Shown here: positions 8,799 to 18,052 of the stretch, one piece after another | How positions within the stretch are numbered: position 1 is the first letter of the stretch | How the letters are laid out: every line of letters begins with the position of its first letter | Origin: Candidatus Woesearchaeota archaeon | GTDB taxonomy: Archaea > Nanobdellota > Nanobdellia > Woesearchaeales > 21-14-0-10-32-9 | Length of the DNA: 60,641 nt | Direction of reading: 5' to 3' | NCBI GenBank assembly: GCA_020854775.1 | Contig: JAHKLZ010000017.1 | Coordinates: forward strand, 1-60,641 | Position numbers and translations under genes: made by a program | The notes under the pieces: generated by a model | What the model saw: the letters and a program-made list of their open reading frames with translations, nothing else | The model's database searches: none | What the model was told of the DNA's origin: nothing

Positions 8799-9289
8799 AT
8801 TCTAAAGCTCAAACGTGGATTTTTGATTTCATTGTGGGTTTCTTGATGTTTGTTTTTTTATTATTTTTATCTGTTAATTTGTTGAAGTCTGTTGATGCTA
8901 AGTCTAGTTACGAAGTTATTAATAGAGAGGTTGATTTTGTTTCTGTTGCTTTGATGTCTCCTGGTTTCCCTGAGTATTGGAATTCTTCTTCTGTTGTTGT
9001 TCCAGGTTTATTATCTAATAACGAAGTTGATATGGCTAAGCTTCAATTATTTGATTCGTTTAGTTATACGCGTTCTAAGGCTTTGTTAAGAGTTACTGGT
9101 GAATATTGGTTTTATTTTAAGAATGCTTCTGGCATAATAGAAGTTAATGGGAAATGCGTTAGAGGTTTTGATTTTGAAGGTTGTGAAATTCCTGAAGTAA
9201 CTGCTAGGCATTCTGATCGTGCTTGGACTGAACGTATTGTTCTTCTTGATTCTCAAATTGTTAGTTTAGTGGTGGTGGGTTGGAGATGA
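8795..9289 (+). CDS. Membrane-anchored pilus-locus protein
   Basis: A 164-residue protein starting at TTG 8795 within the overlap TTGA and preceded by GGAGGTG. The N terminus 'MNSKAQTWIFDFIVGFLMFVFLLFLSVNLLK' gives one membrane helix with a very short leader and an extracellular domain of about 130 residues containing two Cys (in 'GKCVRGFDFEGCEIP') that could form a disulfide. The leader ends in KAQ, like a relaxed class III site. It overlaps the following VWA gene (ATGA). Function is inferred only from position: a minor pilin or assembly protein. Confidence 0.65.
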   Translation: MNSKAQTWIFDFIVGFLMFVFLLFLSVNLLKSVDAKSSYEVINREVDFVSVALMSPGFPEYWNSSSVVVPGLLSNNEVDMAKLQLFDSFSYTRSKALLRVTGEYWFYFKNASGIIEVNGKCVRGFDFEGCEIPEVTARHSDRAWTERIVLLDSQIVSLVVVGWR

Positions 9290-12057
9290 ATAAAAAAGCT
9301 ATTTATTATACTATTGACGCGATTCTCGCAGGTGTATTAGTTACTGGCGCGTTAGCACTTATCATTGTTAATCCTTTTTATGATTCTTCTTATGCTTCTA
9401 AGAATTATTTAAGTCAGGACTTGCTGAATGCTTTGTCTACTTTGAAAATTTCTGATCTGAATGATTCTTTTATTACTTCTGAGATTAATAGTGCGGAGAT
9501 TGACGATCCTAATATTAGTGTTTTGGAGCAGATCGGGAAATATTGGGCTCTTGATTATGGTTTTAAAGCAGAGTATTTATCAGAATTAGTTTTAGATTCG
9601 CTTAATCTTTCTAGGAAAAGAATTACTTTGAAAATGGGTAATGATAACATACTTTATTTTGGTCAGGGTAGAAGTGGTGATATATCTGTGTCTAGGCGCA
9701 TGATCGCGGGTATTGATAAGGGTAAGCCTTTGGCGGGTACTAGTGCTTCTGCTTATTTGAGGCGTATTCGTGATAAGAGAACTAGTTCTTATCATTATTT
9801 TGGTGGTTTTATTGGTCAGGGTACTATTAGTTTTTTTATTGATGATTTGCCTGATGATTTGAACGCGTCGGGTATTTCTAGGGTTGATAATATTTATTTA
9901 GAGGGTGATTTTCAAGGGGATTTCTTGCTTTATGTTAACAACGTTCTTTGTGAGCGAGAACCAGGGAATTCTAGTTTTGTTACTAGTAATGATTTGTTTG
10001 TTGATTCTTGGGATTTACCTCATTGTTCTAACTTAATTATTAGTGATAGAAATAATTTTACTATTAATTTTTTAGATGGTATTAATAGGGCTTCGGTTTC
10101 GGGAGGATTTTTAAGAATTGATTATAGAACGGATGAGTTGCAACAACCTATTAATTATGGGGTTGATAATTATTATTTTCATGGAGTGGATGGTGTTGCG
10201 AATATTTATGATTCTTTTTTTATTCCTGGTACTTTGGAGGAGATGAATATATTCTTGCATTTTGAAACTGATCAAACAGCGTACATTAGTATTGGTGAGC
10301 GTATCTTAGTTATGAATACGGGTGATGATTTTGATATTCTTAATAATGTTACTTATGAGAAAGATAATGATGTTTTCAAAGTGTGGATTGATAATGATTT
10401 TTTGCTTAATGGAGCGAATTTTGATTATGAACAATTAAGTGTTAATACTGTTCCTTTGCGTTTCGCTGCATACGAAGTTACTAGTGAAATATTTGAAGGT
10501 GGTAATGCTGACGTAATCGTGATAACTGATTTTAGTGGTAGTATGATGAAGTCTGTTAGTGATTGGAATGATCAAGGATTTGGTGTTCCTAATTGTGACA
10601 CGGTGCTTCAATCTGATAGGGCTAGGAAGACTCATCTTGCTCGTTGTTTAGCTGCTAACTTAGTTGATGTCGTTATGAATTATACTGGGAACAGGGTTTG
10701 GCCTGTTTTTTTTCATGATAATAAGATTTCTTGGTATAATAATCCTGATGATAAAACTGCTGTTAGGAGTTACATTCTGGGTTTTGGTCCTCAAGGAAAA
10801 GGTGAAACTTGTATTGCTTGCGCGGTTAATAAAGCTTATGAGATTCTTAACGAGTATGGTTCTGATGATAGGCCTAAGTTCGTTGTTTTGATGAGTGATG
10901 GTGCGCCTACTCATTGCGCGCAAGGTTCTTGTAGTAGTATTTCTAGTACTTATGGCGCGATGCAGTGTGTTGGTTATTGTGATACTTCTGGTATGAGTGG
11001 TTGTAAGGATAATGAAATGGTTGGTTGCGAGGAAAATGATACTCGTTGTGTTTTAGCTGAGGATAACACTGTTTTTTCTACTGAGCGTCTTGTTAGTAAT
11101 CTTAGTGCGACTGTTTTTACTATTGGTTTTGGTTTAATTGATGAATGTGATCGTGCTCATGATCTTCTTCAAGAATTAGCTGTGATTGGTAATGGGACTT
11201 ATCAGCATAGTAGTAATACTTCTGAATTAATTGAGATTTATGAAAATATTTCTTATGAGATTCTTACTAGGATTGATCAGGTTAATCAAACAGTTTCTGT
11301 TCAGGGAGATGTTACTTTATCTACTTTGTTTGGTGATTCACATATTAATTTTACTTATGATCCTTTGATTAGTCCGCCTAATCCTGGAAAAATAAGTATT
11401 GTTTTTGAAGAGGATCTTAGTAATTCTAGTTGTACTAGTTCAATTAACTTATATCCTAATCTTGAAATTGTTAAAGCAGAAGTTACGAGTTATTCTGGTC
11501 CTCATTGGACTGATCAAGTAGTTGTTAATGGTGTTACTGCTTTTAATTTATCTGATTATTTTGTTCCTTATGTTCGTTTAGGAGATCCTTTCTCTGTTAG
11601 GTTGCCTGTTAATTTATTAACTGGTGGTTCTAATGTTATAACTGTTGAAACAGGTGATTCTCCAGATAATAGAACTGGGTGTAGTGTTTATAATAAATTA
11701 GTTTATACTGCTTTGTTGCCTGCAGTCACTGATAGAACTGATTCTTTGGAGTTCGCAGAGGGTTGTACTTGGTTCGTTGAAACAATTACTGGTTCTGTTC
11801 TTGAAATGAAGATTCCTGAAGATTATTCTGGTAGTAAGATTTGTTATTATAATTCTTCTTTTAGTTATGGAGATTATAATTCTAGGGATGCTTATGATTC
11901 TGCTATGTTTAATTTGATGCGTCAGTTAGATCCTTTGAATCAAGGTAAAATCATTGTTGATCTTGATGCTTCTGATTTAGAGATTCGTTTAACCGTTGTG
12001 GGTAGTATTCCTTACATGTGGGGTCCTACTATTGCTGAAGTAGAGGTGGTTTCGTGA
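9286..12057 (+). CDS. Large secreted VWA-domain protein of the pilus locus
   Basis: A 923-residue protein; ATG at 9286 overlaps the preceding stop. One N-terminal membrane helix ('AILAGVLVTGALALIIV') follows a short basic leader, and the rest is extracellular. Residues 1-400 are beta-rich and unrecognised. A von Willebrand A domain begins near residue 408 with the metal-ion-dependent adhesion motif DFSGSM at about residue 415, and the 'VVLMSDGAPTHC' segment is its later strand and metal ligand region. A Cys-rich insert (about ten Cys between residues 540 and 600) suggests disulfides. The C-terminal third is again beta-rich. VWA proteins in Tad/type IV systems act as adhesive tips, so a tip adhesin is the likely role. 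Confidence 0.75.
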   Translation: MNKKAIYYTIDAILAGVLVTGALALIIVNPFYDSSYASKNYLSQDLLNALSTLKISDLNDSFITSEINSAEIDDPNISVLEQIGKYWALDYGFKAEYLSELVLDSLNLSRKRITLKMGNDNILYFGQGRSGDISVSRRMIAGIDKGKPLAGTSASAYLRRIRDKRTSSYHYFGGFIGQGTISFFIDDLPDDLNASGISRVDNIYLEGDFQGDFLLYVNNVLCEREPGNSSFVTSNDLFVDSWDLPHCSNLIISDRNNFTINFLDGINRASVSGGFLRIDYRTDELQQPINYGVDNYYFHGVDGVANIYDSFFIPGTLEEMNIFLHFETDQTAYISIGERILVMNTGDDFDILNNVTYEKDNDVFKVWIDNDFLLNGANFDYEQLSVNTVPLRFAAYEVTSEIFEGGNADVIVITDFSGSMMKSVSDWNDQGFGVPNCDTVLQSDRARKTHLARCLAANLVDVVMNYTGNRVWPVFFHDNKISWYNNPDDKTAVRSYILGFGPQGKGETCIACAVNKAYEILNEYGSDDRPKFVVLMSDGAPTHCAQGSCSSISSTYGAMQCVGYCDTSGMSGCKDNEMVGCEENDTRCVLAEDNTVFSTERLVSNLSATVFTIGFGLIDECDRAHDLLQELAVIGNGTYQHSSNTSELIEIYENISYEILTRIDQVNQTVSVQGDVTLSTLFGDSHINFTYDPLISPPNPGKISIVFEEDLSNSSCTSSINLYPNLEIVKAEVTSYSGPHWTDQVVVNGVTAFNLSDYFVPYVRLGDPFSVRLPVNLLTGGSNVITVETGDSPDNRTGCSVYNKLVYTALLPAVTDRTDSLEFAEGCTWFVETITGSVLEMKIPEDYSGSKICYYNSSFSYGDYNSRDAYDSAMFNLMRQLDPLNQGKIIVDLDASDLEIRLTVVGSIPYMWGPTIAEVEVVS

Positions 12058-13004
12058 ATAAGAGAGGATTCATATTCGTGATTTCGTCTGTTATTATAAT
12101 AGCTGTTTTGTTGCTTGTTTTTTTAACTTTTGATCAGTATTCTTATTCTGATAAATCTTTTGCTGATCAGCGTAGATTAGATTTTGGTAATGATTTCGTT
12201 AGGGGTTTTAATCAGGATTTGGAGCGGGCTATTCGTATTGCTTCTTTTAGGTCTTTGATTGCTTTAGAAGAGTATATTGCTATTTCTGGTCAGTTTCTTA
12301 ATAATACTGAGGCTCAATTCGCTGAGACTGTTTATAATGGGACTATTAATGGTGTTCCTGCCATAATCATGACTAATTCTAGTATCGTTGAGTATCTTAA
12401 CAGGATTAATGTTATTGGTCAAAGGTTTGGTTTAGAGGTTTCTGTTAGCGTGGATGAAATATTGTTGTCGCAGTCTAATCCTTGGTATGTTAACGTTGTT
12501 GTTGTGGCTAATGTTTCTGTTTTTGATGTTTCTGGTTTTGCTTCTTGGACTTTTTCTGAGGCTTATAAATCAGAGGTGCCTATTGCGAATCTTAGAGATC
12601 CTTTGTACGCTGTTCATACTCAGAACCGATTTTATAATACTATTAGGCAGTATTCTGGTGATTTAAGTATGGGTGATCCTGTTTCTAACATTGAGACTTT
12701 AATGGGTGGTTCTCTTTATGTTGCTTCTGAGTTCGCGCCTAGTTTTATTCAGAGGTTTAGTAATAATGTTTCTCCTAGTCCTGCGGGTATTGAGAGCTTG
12801 GTTAATATCATGTTGATTTCTGATCAGGACATCCCTGTTTATGCTAACAGAGTCAAAATTGATTATATTTATTTTAATAATTTAGCATCTGATAAGCGTT
12901 GTGATTTTGATGGTGTTAATCCTGATTATAAATTAGTCTTGCCTAGTAACAGATTATCAATGTATTATGTTGATGGTTTAAATCCATCAAGTAGTTGTCC
13001 TTAA
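12054..13004 (+). CDS. Secreted or membrane-anchored pilus-locus protein
   Basis: A 316-residue protein starting at GTG 12054 in the overlap GTGA. The N terminus 'MNKRGFIFVISSVIIIAVLLLVFLTF' is a single membrane helix after a three-residue basic leader, a layout seen in PilX/TadE-like pseudopilins. The remaining 285 residues are predicted extracellular and mixed alpha/beta, ending in two or three Cys. I recognise no domain. It is the last gene of the overlapping filament run; a hairpin follows at 13020-13054. Confidence 0.62.
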   Translation: MNKRGFIFVISSVIIIAVLLLVFLTFDQYSYSDKSFADQRRLDFGNDFVRGFNQDLERAIRIASFRSLIALEEYIAISGQFLNNTEAQFAETVYNGTINGVPAIIMTNSSIVEYLNRINVIGQRFGLEVSVSVDEILLSQSNPWYVNVVVVANVSVFDVSGFASWTFSEAYKSEVPIANLRDPLYAVHTQNRFYNTIRQYSGDLSMGDPVSNIETLMGGSLYVASEFAPSFIQRFSNNVSPSPAGIESLVNIMLISDQDIPVYANRVKIDYIYFNNLASDKRCDFDGVNPDYKLVLPSNRLSMYYVDGLNPSSSCP

Positions 13005-13019
13005 ATTAAGGTTATTTAC

Positions 13020-13054
13020 TTCGCAGAATTAAAATTGTTGTTTGGTTCTGCGAA
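13020..13054 (+). terminator. Hairpin between filament genes and coiled-coil gene
   Basis: A 9-bp perfect stem (TTCGCAGAA / TTCTGCGAA) with a 17-base loop, 15 bases after the stop of the 12054 gene and 69 before the next ATG. It could end or attenuate the filament transcript. A TATA-like actatttaag at 13055-13064 could start the downstream unit, so it may mark a boundary between two transcripts. Confidence 0.45.
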
Positions 13055-13122
13055 AACTATTTAAGCAATGACGTTCCTTATTTTTTTGTTGAGGGTGTCT
13101 TCATTTAAAAAAGAGGTTTTTA

Positions 13123-14271
13123 ATGAAAAGAATTAAGACTGGCGCGGATAGTTTGATAGAGTTAATTCAAGAATCTAAGAAGATTAGTTTGGATGACGCG
13201 GCTAAAGCGCTTGGTGTAAGCAAGGATTTGGTTCAGGAGTGGGCTGAGTTTCTTGAGAAAGAGAAGCTTATTAGTATTGATTATTCTTTTTCTAAAGTTT
13301 TTTTTACTGAACGTAAATTTTCTTCTTCTGAAATTAAGGATTCTGCTAAGGAATTTGTTTTTGAAAAAGATGCTTTTGTTAGGAAAGTTGAGTATGCTTT
13401 GGCTTCTCTTGAGAAGGAATCTGTTAATTTTTCTCAGATTAAGAAGAAGTTTAACAGTATTCATGGCGAGGTTAAAGATGAGATTAAAACTGTGGAGCGT
13501 GAACTCGTTGAGTTAGAGAAGTATAATAAGTTGAAGAGTGATGTTGATAAGGAGATTGAGGATCAGAAAAAGAAGTATTTGTTAGAGGTTGATGAGTTAA
13601 CTAAGGATATTAAGAAGAAAGAGGCTGAGTTTGTTAGTTTGTATGCTAAGATATCTAAAGAAAAAGAAGGTATCGCGGTTCATAAGAATAGATTGTTGTC
13701 TCTTCATAAAGCTCAGAAAGAAATTACTGATTCTATTAGTTCTGCTAATGCTGTTTTGGTTAAGTTAAAAGAGGATTTGAGTCATGAAGAGTCTGAGATG
13801 AATAAGAAATTAAAGTCTTTTGATAAATTAATGGATGAGTTTGAGGTTTTTGGTAAAAAAGTTATTGATGAAAAAGAAAGAAAGATTTCTGGTTTGACTA
13901 ACGCGTTGAATAAGGAATCTGGTAAGTTGTCTGCTCGTCAAGATGTTTTGTTAAAAGATGCGAAGGCTAAGATTGCTAAGTTGCAGAGTTTGGGTGATCT
14001 TGGTAAAAAAATTAAAGGTAGCTTTGAAGGTTTCTTTAGTAAGACTTTAAGAATTTCTAAGAAGATCGAGGAGATTGATGTTGAGAAGTCTGCTTTGGAG
14101 AAGAATCTTTTGAATATTAGGGATAAGGCTAAGGCTTTGAGTATTATGAGTAATAATGCTTCTTTGAAGAAGCAAGCTCAGGAAGTTGAGGCTGAGATTA
14201 AGAAGCAGGAAGAGTCTAAGAAGAAGCTTCTTGGTAAGATGAAGTCTTTGTTGGATGATTTGAGGTTGTGA
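13123..14271 (+). CDS. Winged-helix plus long coiled-coil protein of the pilus locus
   Basis: A 382-residue cytoplasmic protein. Residues 1-65 look like a small winged-helix/HTH ('ISLDDAAKALGVSKDLVQEWAEFLEKEKLI'). Residues 90-380 are almost entirely heptad-rich Lys/Glu/Leu coiled coil, broken near residue 290 ('SLGDLGKKIKGSFEGFF'). There is no membrane segment. It overlaps the start region of the secretion ATPase by four bases, so it is probably made together with it. It may be a scaffold or regulator of the motor, but no homologue is recognised. Confidence 0.6.
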   Translation: MKRIKTGADSLIELIQESKKISLDDAAKALGVSKDLVQEWAEFLEKEKLISIDYSFSKVFFTERKFSSSEIKDSAKEFVFEKDAFVRKVEYALASLEKESVNFSQIKKKFNSIHGEVKDEIKTVERELVELEKYNKLKSDVDKEIEDQKKKYLLEVDELTKDIKKKEAEFVSLYAKISKEKEGIAVHKNRLLSLHKAQKEITDSISSANAVLVKLKEDLSHEESEMNKKLKSFDKLMDEFEVFGKKVIDEKERKISGLTNALNKESGKLSARQDVLLKDAKAKIAKLQSLGDLGKKIKGSFEGFFSKTLRISKKIEEIDVEKSALEKNLLNIRDKAKALSIMSNNASLKKQAQEVEAEIKKQEESKKKLLGKMKSLLDDLRL

Positions 14272-14276
14272 TTGTT

Positions 14277-15962
14277 ATGGTGAAAAAAAAGGTTGTTAAG
14301 AAGAAAAATATTAAGAGTTCTAAGGTTGTTAAAAAAAGTGTTTCTTCTAAGAAGCCTAAGTCTTCTAAAGGTGTTGTTTCTAAAAAGGTTAAGGTTGTTA
14401 AGAAATCTAAGAAGGGTGTTGTTGGTAAATCTAGGAAATTATCTTCTGTTGTTAAGGATTCTTCTAAGAAGGATTCTGTTTCGTCTAAGGTTATTGATTC
14501 TTATCAGTACTTAGCAGAGGGTATTACTATTAACGTGGTTGTTGATAAGAAGGATGGTGACTTTGTTCCTATTTATAATTTGGAGATTTCCGCGATTAGT
14601 CCTACTACTGAAGTTATTCTTGAAGGGGTTCGTCAGGAACTTATTAGGCGTGTGAATCTTGGTATTGCGGAAATTAATGATTATAAGCATGCTAATCTCG
14701 TTGAGGAGAAGTTTGAGCACATGATTTTGGTTCTTATTAAGAAATATTTTCCTGAGAGTGATGAGGAGACTGAGAAGTTTTTATCTACTTATTTGAAGAT
14801 GAAGAGTCTTGGTCTTGGTAATTTGGAACTGTTAATGGCTGATGAGTTGTTAGAGGAAATTGTTATTAATCAAGGTTCTGAGCCTGTTTGGGTTTATCAT
14901 AAGAAGCATGGTTGGCTTAAAACAACTGTTTTGTTAAAGGATGAGGAGCAAATTAAGCATTATGCTAGCATCATTGGTAGAAAGGTTGGTCGTCAAATCA
15001 CTGTTTTAAATCCTTTATTGGATGCTCATCTTGATAAGGGGGATAGGGTTAATGCTACTCTTTATCCTGTTAGTACTGAGGGTAATACTATCACGATTCG
15101 TAAGTTTAGTAAGGATCCTTGGACTATTACTAAGTTTTTGAAGATGAACACTATTTCTTTTAAGGCTGCTGCTATTATTTGGACGGCGATTCAATATGAG
15201 ATGTCTGCTATCATAGCAGGAGGTACAGCGTCTGGTAAGACTTCTGCTCTTAGTGTTTTTGCTTGTTTTTTTCCACCTAATCAACGTATTATTAGTATTG
15301 AGGATACACGTGAAATTCAACTTCCTAAATTCTTGCATTGGGTTCCTTTGAATACAGTTATTGCTAATCCTGAGGGTAAAGGTGAGATTACTATGCAGGA
15401 TTTATTAGTTAATTCTTTAAGGATGCGTCCTGATCGTATCCTTGTGGGTGAGGTTCGTCGTAGTAAGGAAACTGACACTTTGTTTGAAGCTATTCACACG
15501 GGGCATTCTGCTTATGCTACTTTTCACGCTAATAATGCTAAGGAAACCGTTGAGCGTTTAACTAATTCTCCTCTTAATGTTCCTAAGATTATGTTGCCTG
15601 CTATTTCTTTGATTATTGTTCAGTTTCGTAATCGTAGAACTGGTAAGCGTAGGACTTTTCAGATTTCTGAGATTACTTCTGATGGGGATGCTAATGTTAT
15701 TATGCAGTATGATCCTAAGAAAGATGTTTTAGTTGAAGCTAATAAGTCTGTTTCTTTCTTGGCGAATCTTAAGCTTTTTACGGGTTTGACTGATAAAGAA
15801 TTTAATAAAGATATTGAGGAAAAAATTAAGGTTTTGAAGTACTTGGTTAATAATGATATTGATACTGTCGATGGTGTTGGTAGAATAATGGCTGAGTATT
15901 ATACTGCTAAGGACAATCTTATGAAGTACGTTAGTAAGAATAAGTTGTTTGAAGATGAATAA
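14277..15962 (+). CDS. Type II/IV secretion (pilus assembly) ATPase
   Basis: A 561-residue hexameric motor ATPase of the GspE/PilB/TadA/ArlI family that powers filament assembly at the membrane. Residues 1-75 are a Lys/Ser/Val-rich low-complexity tail. The N-terminal domain follows, then Walker A 'GGTASGKTS' at about residues 313-321 and Walker B 'RILVGEVRRSKE' near residue 390. The 'HTGHSAYATFHAN' His box lies just after it. ATG at 14277 is used; GTG at 14268, overlapping the upstream stop, is an equally possible start that adds three residues. It is followed by two TadC/GspF-type membrane proteins, the normal partners. The basic tail is unusual for the family. Confidence 0.9.
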   Translation: MVKKKVVKKKNIKSSKVVKKSVSSKKPKSSKGVVSKKVKVVKKSKKGVVGKSRKLSSVVKDSSKKDSVSSKVIDSYQYLAEGITINVVVDKKDGDFVPIYNLEISAISPTTEVILEGVRQELIRRVNLGIAEINDYKHANLVEEKFEHMILVLIKKYFPESDEETEKFLSTYLKMKSLGLGNLELLMADELLEEIVINQGSEPVWVYHKKHGWLKTTVLLKDEEQIKHYASIIGRKVGRQITVLNPLLDAHLDKGDRVNATLYPVSTEGNTITIRKFSKDPWTITKFLKMNTISFKAAAIIWTAIQYEMSAIIAGGTASGKTSALSVFACFFPPNQRIISIEDTREIQLPKFLHWVPLNTVIANPEGKGEITMQDLLVNSLRMRPDRILVGEVRRSKETDTLFEAIHTGHSAYATFHANNAKETVERLTNSPLNVPKIMLPAISLIIVQFRNRRTGKRRTFQISEITSDGDANVIMQYDPKKDVLVEANKSVSFLANLKLFTGLTDKEFNKDIEEKIKVLKYLVNNDIDTVDGVGRIMAEYYTAKDNLMKYVSKNKLFEDE

Positions 15963-15986
15963 TCTTTTTTTGTTGAGGGTTGATGT

Positions 15987-16784
15987 ATGGAAAAATTGTA
16001 TAAATTGCTTGCGAGAAGGAATCCTGGGTTGAAGACTAAGCTCGTTCAGGCAGGTATTCAAGATAGCGCAGAGGATTATGTTAAGAAAACTATTTTTAAT
16101 TCTTTGCTTCTTTCTAGTGGTTTAGCGTTTATCACGTTCATGTTTTTGTTGTCTCCTGTTGTTTTTTTGATTGTTCCTTTTTTTGCTTTTTTGTTTTATT
16201 TTTATTTTCTTGGCTACGTCGATGTTAAGATTGAACAGATTAAGAAAGATATTGATCGTGAAATTGTTTATGCGGGTCGTTTCTTGATTATTGAGATTGA
16301 GTCAGGTGTTCCTTTGTATGACGCGATTTATAACATTGAGAAAAATTATAAGGTTATTGGTACTTATTTTGGGGATATTGTTAATAAGGTTTATCTTGGT
16401 ACTAGTTTGGAGGATGCTCTTAACGAAACTATGATTACTACTCCATCTAATAATCTTAGGAAGATTCTTTGGCAAATTCTTAATTCCATAAAGACAGGAG
16501 GGGATATAGGTGTGAGTCTTAACGCGGTTATTGATCAAATAATGAAGGAGCAAAAGATTAGTGTTCAGGATTATGGTAAGAAGCTTAATCCTTTGGCTAT
16601 GTTTTACATGATGATCGCTATTATTATTCCATCTCTTGGAGTTACTATGATTGTTGTTCTTGCTACTTTTCTTGGTTTGCAAGTAGGTTTACCTTTTTTG
16701 TTAGTGATTGCGGGTTTCCTTGGTTTTATTCAATTCATGTTCCTTAGTATTATTAAATCTGCGAGGCCTAGTATTAGTGCGTAG
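15987..16784 (+). CDS. TadC/GspF-type pilus assembly membrane protein
   Basis: A 265-residue inner-membrane platform protein of the type II secretion F superfamily. Hydrophobic segments lie near residues 35-55 and 57-75, and two more near 205-230 and 232-255, enclosing a cytoplasmic helical domain ('AGRFLIIEIESGVPLYDAI' ... 'KTGGDIGVSLNAVIDQI') typical of T2SSF. Such proteins sit under the filament and contact the motor ATPase. It starts 24 bases after the ATPase stop with a GAGGGTTGATG ribosome site. The next gene is a second member of the family. Confidence 0.85.
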   Translation: MEKLYKLLARRNPGLKTKLVQAGIQDSAEDYVKKTIFNSLLLSSGLAFITFMFLLSPVVFLIVPFFAFLFYFYFLGYVDVKIEQIKKDIDREIVYAGRFLIIEIESGVPLYDAIYNIEKNYKVIGTYFGDIVNKVYLGTSLEDALNETMITTPSNNLRKILWQILNSIKTGGDIGVSLNAVIDQIMKEQKISVQDYGKKLNPLAMFYMMIAIIIPSLGVTMIVVLATFLGLQVGLPFLLVIAGFLGFIQFMFLSIIKSARPSISA

Positions 16785-16793
16785 GTGTTTTTA

Positions 16794-17969
16794 ATGGTTA
16801 AAAAAAAGTCACGTAAAAAAATTAAGAAGGTTTCTTCTAGAAGTGATGTTTCAAAATTAGGAAATAGTCGCGTAGTTGATACAGAAATTAATAAGATGTC
16901 TGAAACTAAAAAAGATGAGGGTTCTGATTCTGGTGATGTTAAGAGTTCTAAGAAAATTAAGAGTAAATTTGATAAGAAAGAAAATAAGAAGAGATCTATT
17001 AGACAAATTTTTTCTGAGTTCTTAGTTAAAGCAGGTTCTGAATCTTCTCCTTATCAAGTTAATAGGTTAGTAATTATTTTTTCTTTAATTTTTTGTGGTT
17101 TGTTAAGTGTTGCTTTAATCATTACAGGTATTGTTCTTGGTTCTTGGTTTAGTCATTTATTATTGGTTTTATTATCTATTTGGACTGTTATTTTAATAGG
17201 TGTTTATTTGATTTCTTTGTTATTTGTTTTTTTTTATTTTGATTATAAAATTTATCAAAGAACTAAGGAAATAGAGGATGTTCTTCCTGAATTTTTGCAA
17301 TTGACTTCTGCTAATATTAGTGCGGGTATGACTATTGATAGGGCTTTGTGGTTCGCTGTGCGTCCTAAATTTGGTGTTTTAGCTAAGGAGATTGAAGAAG
17401 TTGCTAAGTTCACTATCGCAGGTGATGATTTAGAAAAGGCATTATTGGATTTTGCTAACAAGTATGATTCTGATTCTCTTAAGGAAGCTATGAATCTTTT
17501 GATTGAGGGTATGCGTGCTGGTGGTGAAATTGGTTATTTGTTGAATCAGATTTCTTCTAACATGCAAGATATAAGGTTGATGAAACAAGAAATTAGTTCT
17601 AGTGTTACTACGTACGTTATTTTTATTACTGTTGCTGCAATAATCGGTGCTCCTCTTCTTCTTGCTTTGAGCGGACAATTACTAGTTATTATTTCTTCTC
17701 TTACTACTGGTTTGGATACTGGTGGTTCTTCTAGTAGTTTTTTTTCTCTTGATTTATCAGGGGATAGTATTTCGTTAGAGGATTTTCGTATTTTTTCTTT
17801 GGTGATGTTATTCTTTTCTTCTTTCTTTTCTTCTTTAATAATAGGTGTTATTAGGAAGGGTTCGCCTAAAGAAGGATTAAAGTTTATTCCTGCTTATTTA
17901 GCAGTGTCTTATGTGTTGTATTTCGCCGCAGCTATATTATTTAGTTTGTTGCTAGGGGGTTTATTCTAA
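16794..17969 (+). CDS. Second TadC/GspF-type membrane protein with basic N-terminal tail
   Basis: A 391-residue protein. Residues 1-75 are Lys/Ser-rich and probably disordered. Residues 85-140 hold two membrane helices, 150-270 a cytoplasmic T2SSF domain ('EFLQLTSANISAGMTIDRAL', 'LIEGMRAGGEIGYLLNQI'), and 275-390 further membrane helices. Together with its neighbour it resembles the TadB/TadC pair or the double-domain ArlJ. GTG at 16785 is an alternative start; ATG at 16794 follows the ribosome site better. This ends the pilus unit; a T-run follows at about 17970-17990. Confidence 0.82.
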   Translation: MVKKKSRKKIKKVSSRSDVSKLGNSRVVDTEINKMSETKKDEGSDSGDVKSSKKIKSKFDKKENKKRSIRQIFSEFLVKAGSESSPYQVNRLVIIFSLIFCGLLSVALIITGIVLGSWFSHLLLVLLSIWTVILIGVYLISLLFVFFYFDYKIYQRTKEIEDVLPEFLQLTSANISAGMTIDRALWFAVRPKFGVLAKEIEEVAKFTIAGDDLEKALLDFANKYDSDSLKEAMNLLIEGMRAGGEIGYLLNQISSNMQDIRLMKQEISSSVTTYVIFITVAAIIGAPLLLALSGQLLVIISSLTTGLDTGGSSSSFFSLDLSGDSISLEDFRIFSLVMLFFSSFFSSLIIGVIRKGSPKEGLKFIPAYLAVSYVLYFAAAILFSLLLGGLF

Positions 17970-17990
17970 TTTTTTTTCTTTTTTTTTCTT

Positions 17991-18006
17991 AGAAATATAT
18001 TTATAT
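17991..18006 (+). promoter_or_regulatory. BRE/TATA promoter of the 2-hydroxyacid dehydrogenase
   Basis: Sequence agaaatatatttatat matches the local promoter form and lies about 50 bases before the ATG at 18053. Confidence 0.6.
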
Positions 18007-18052
18007 TGGTTTGTTTTTCTTTTCTTTGTTTTAGAAAAAGAGGTTTGTTTTT

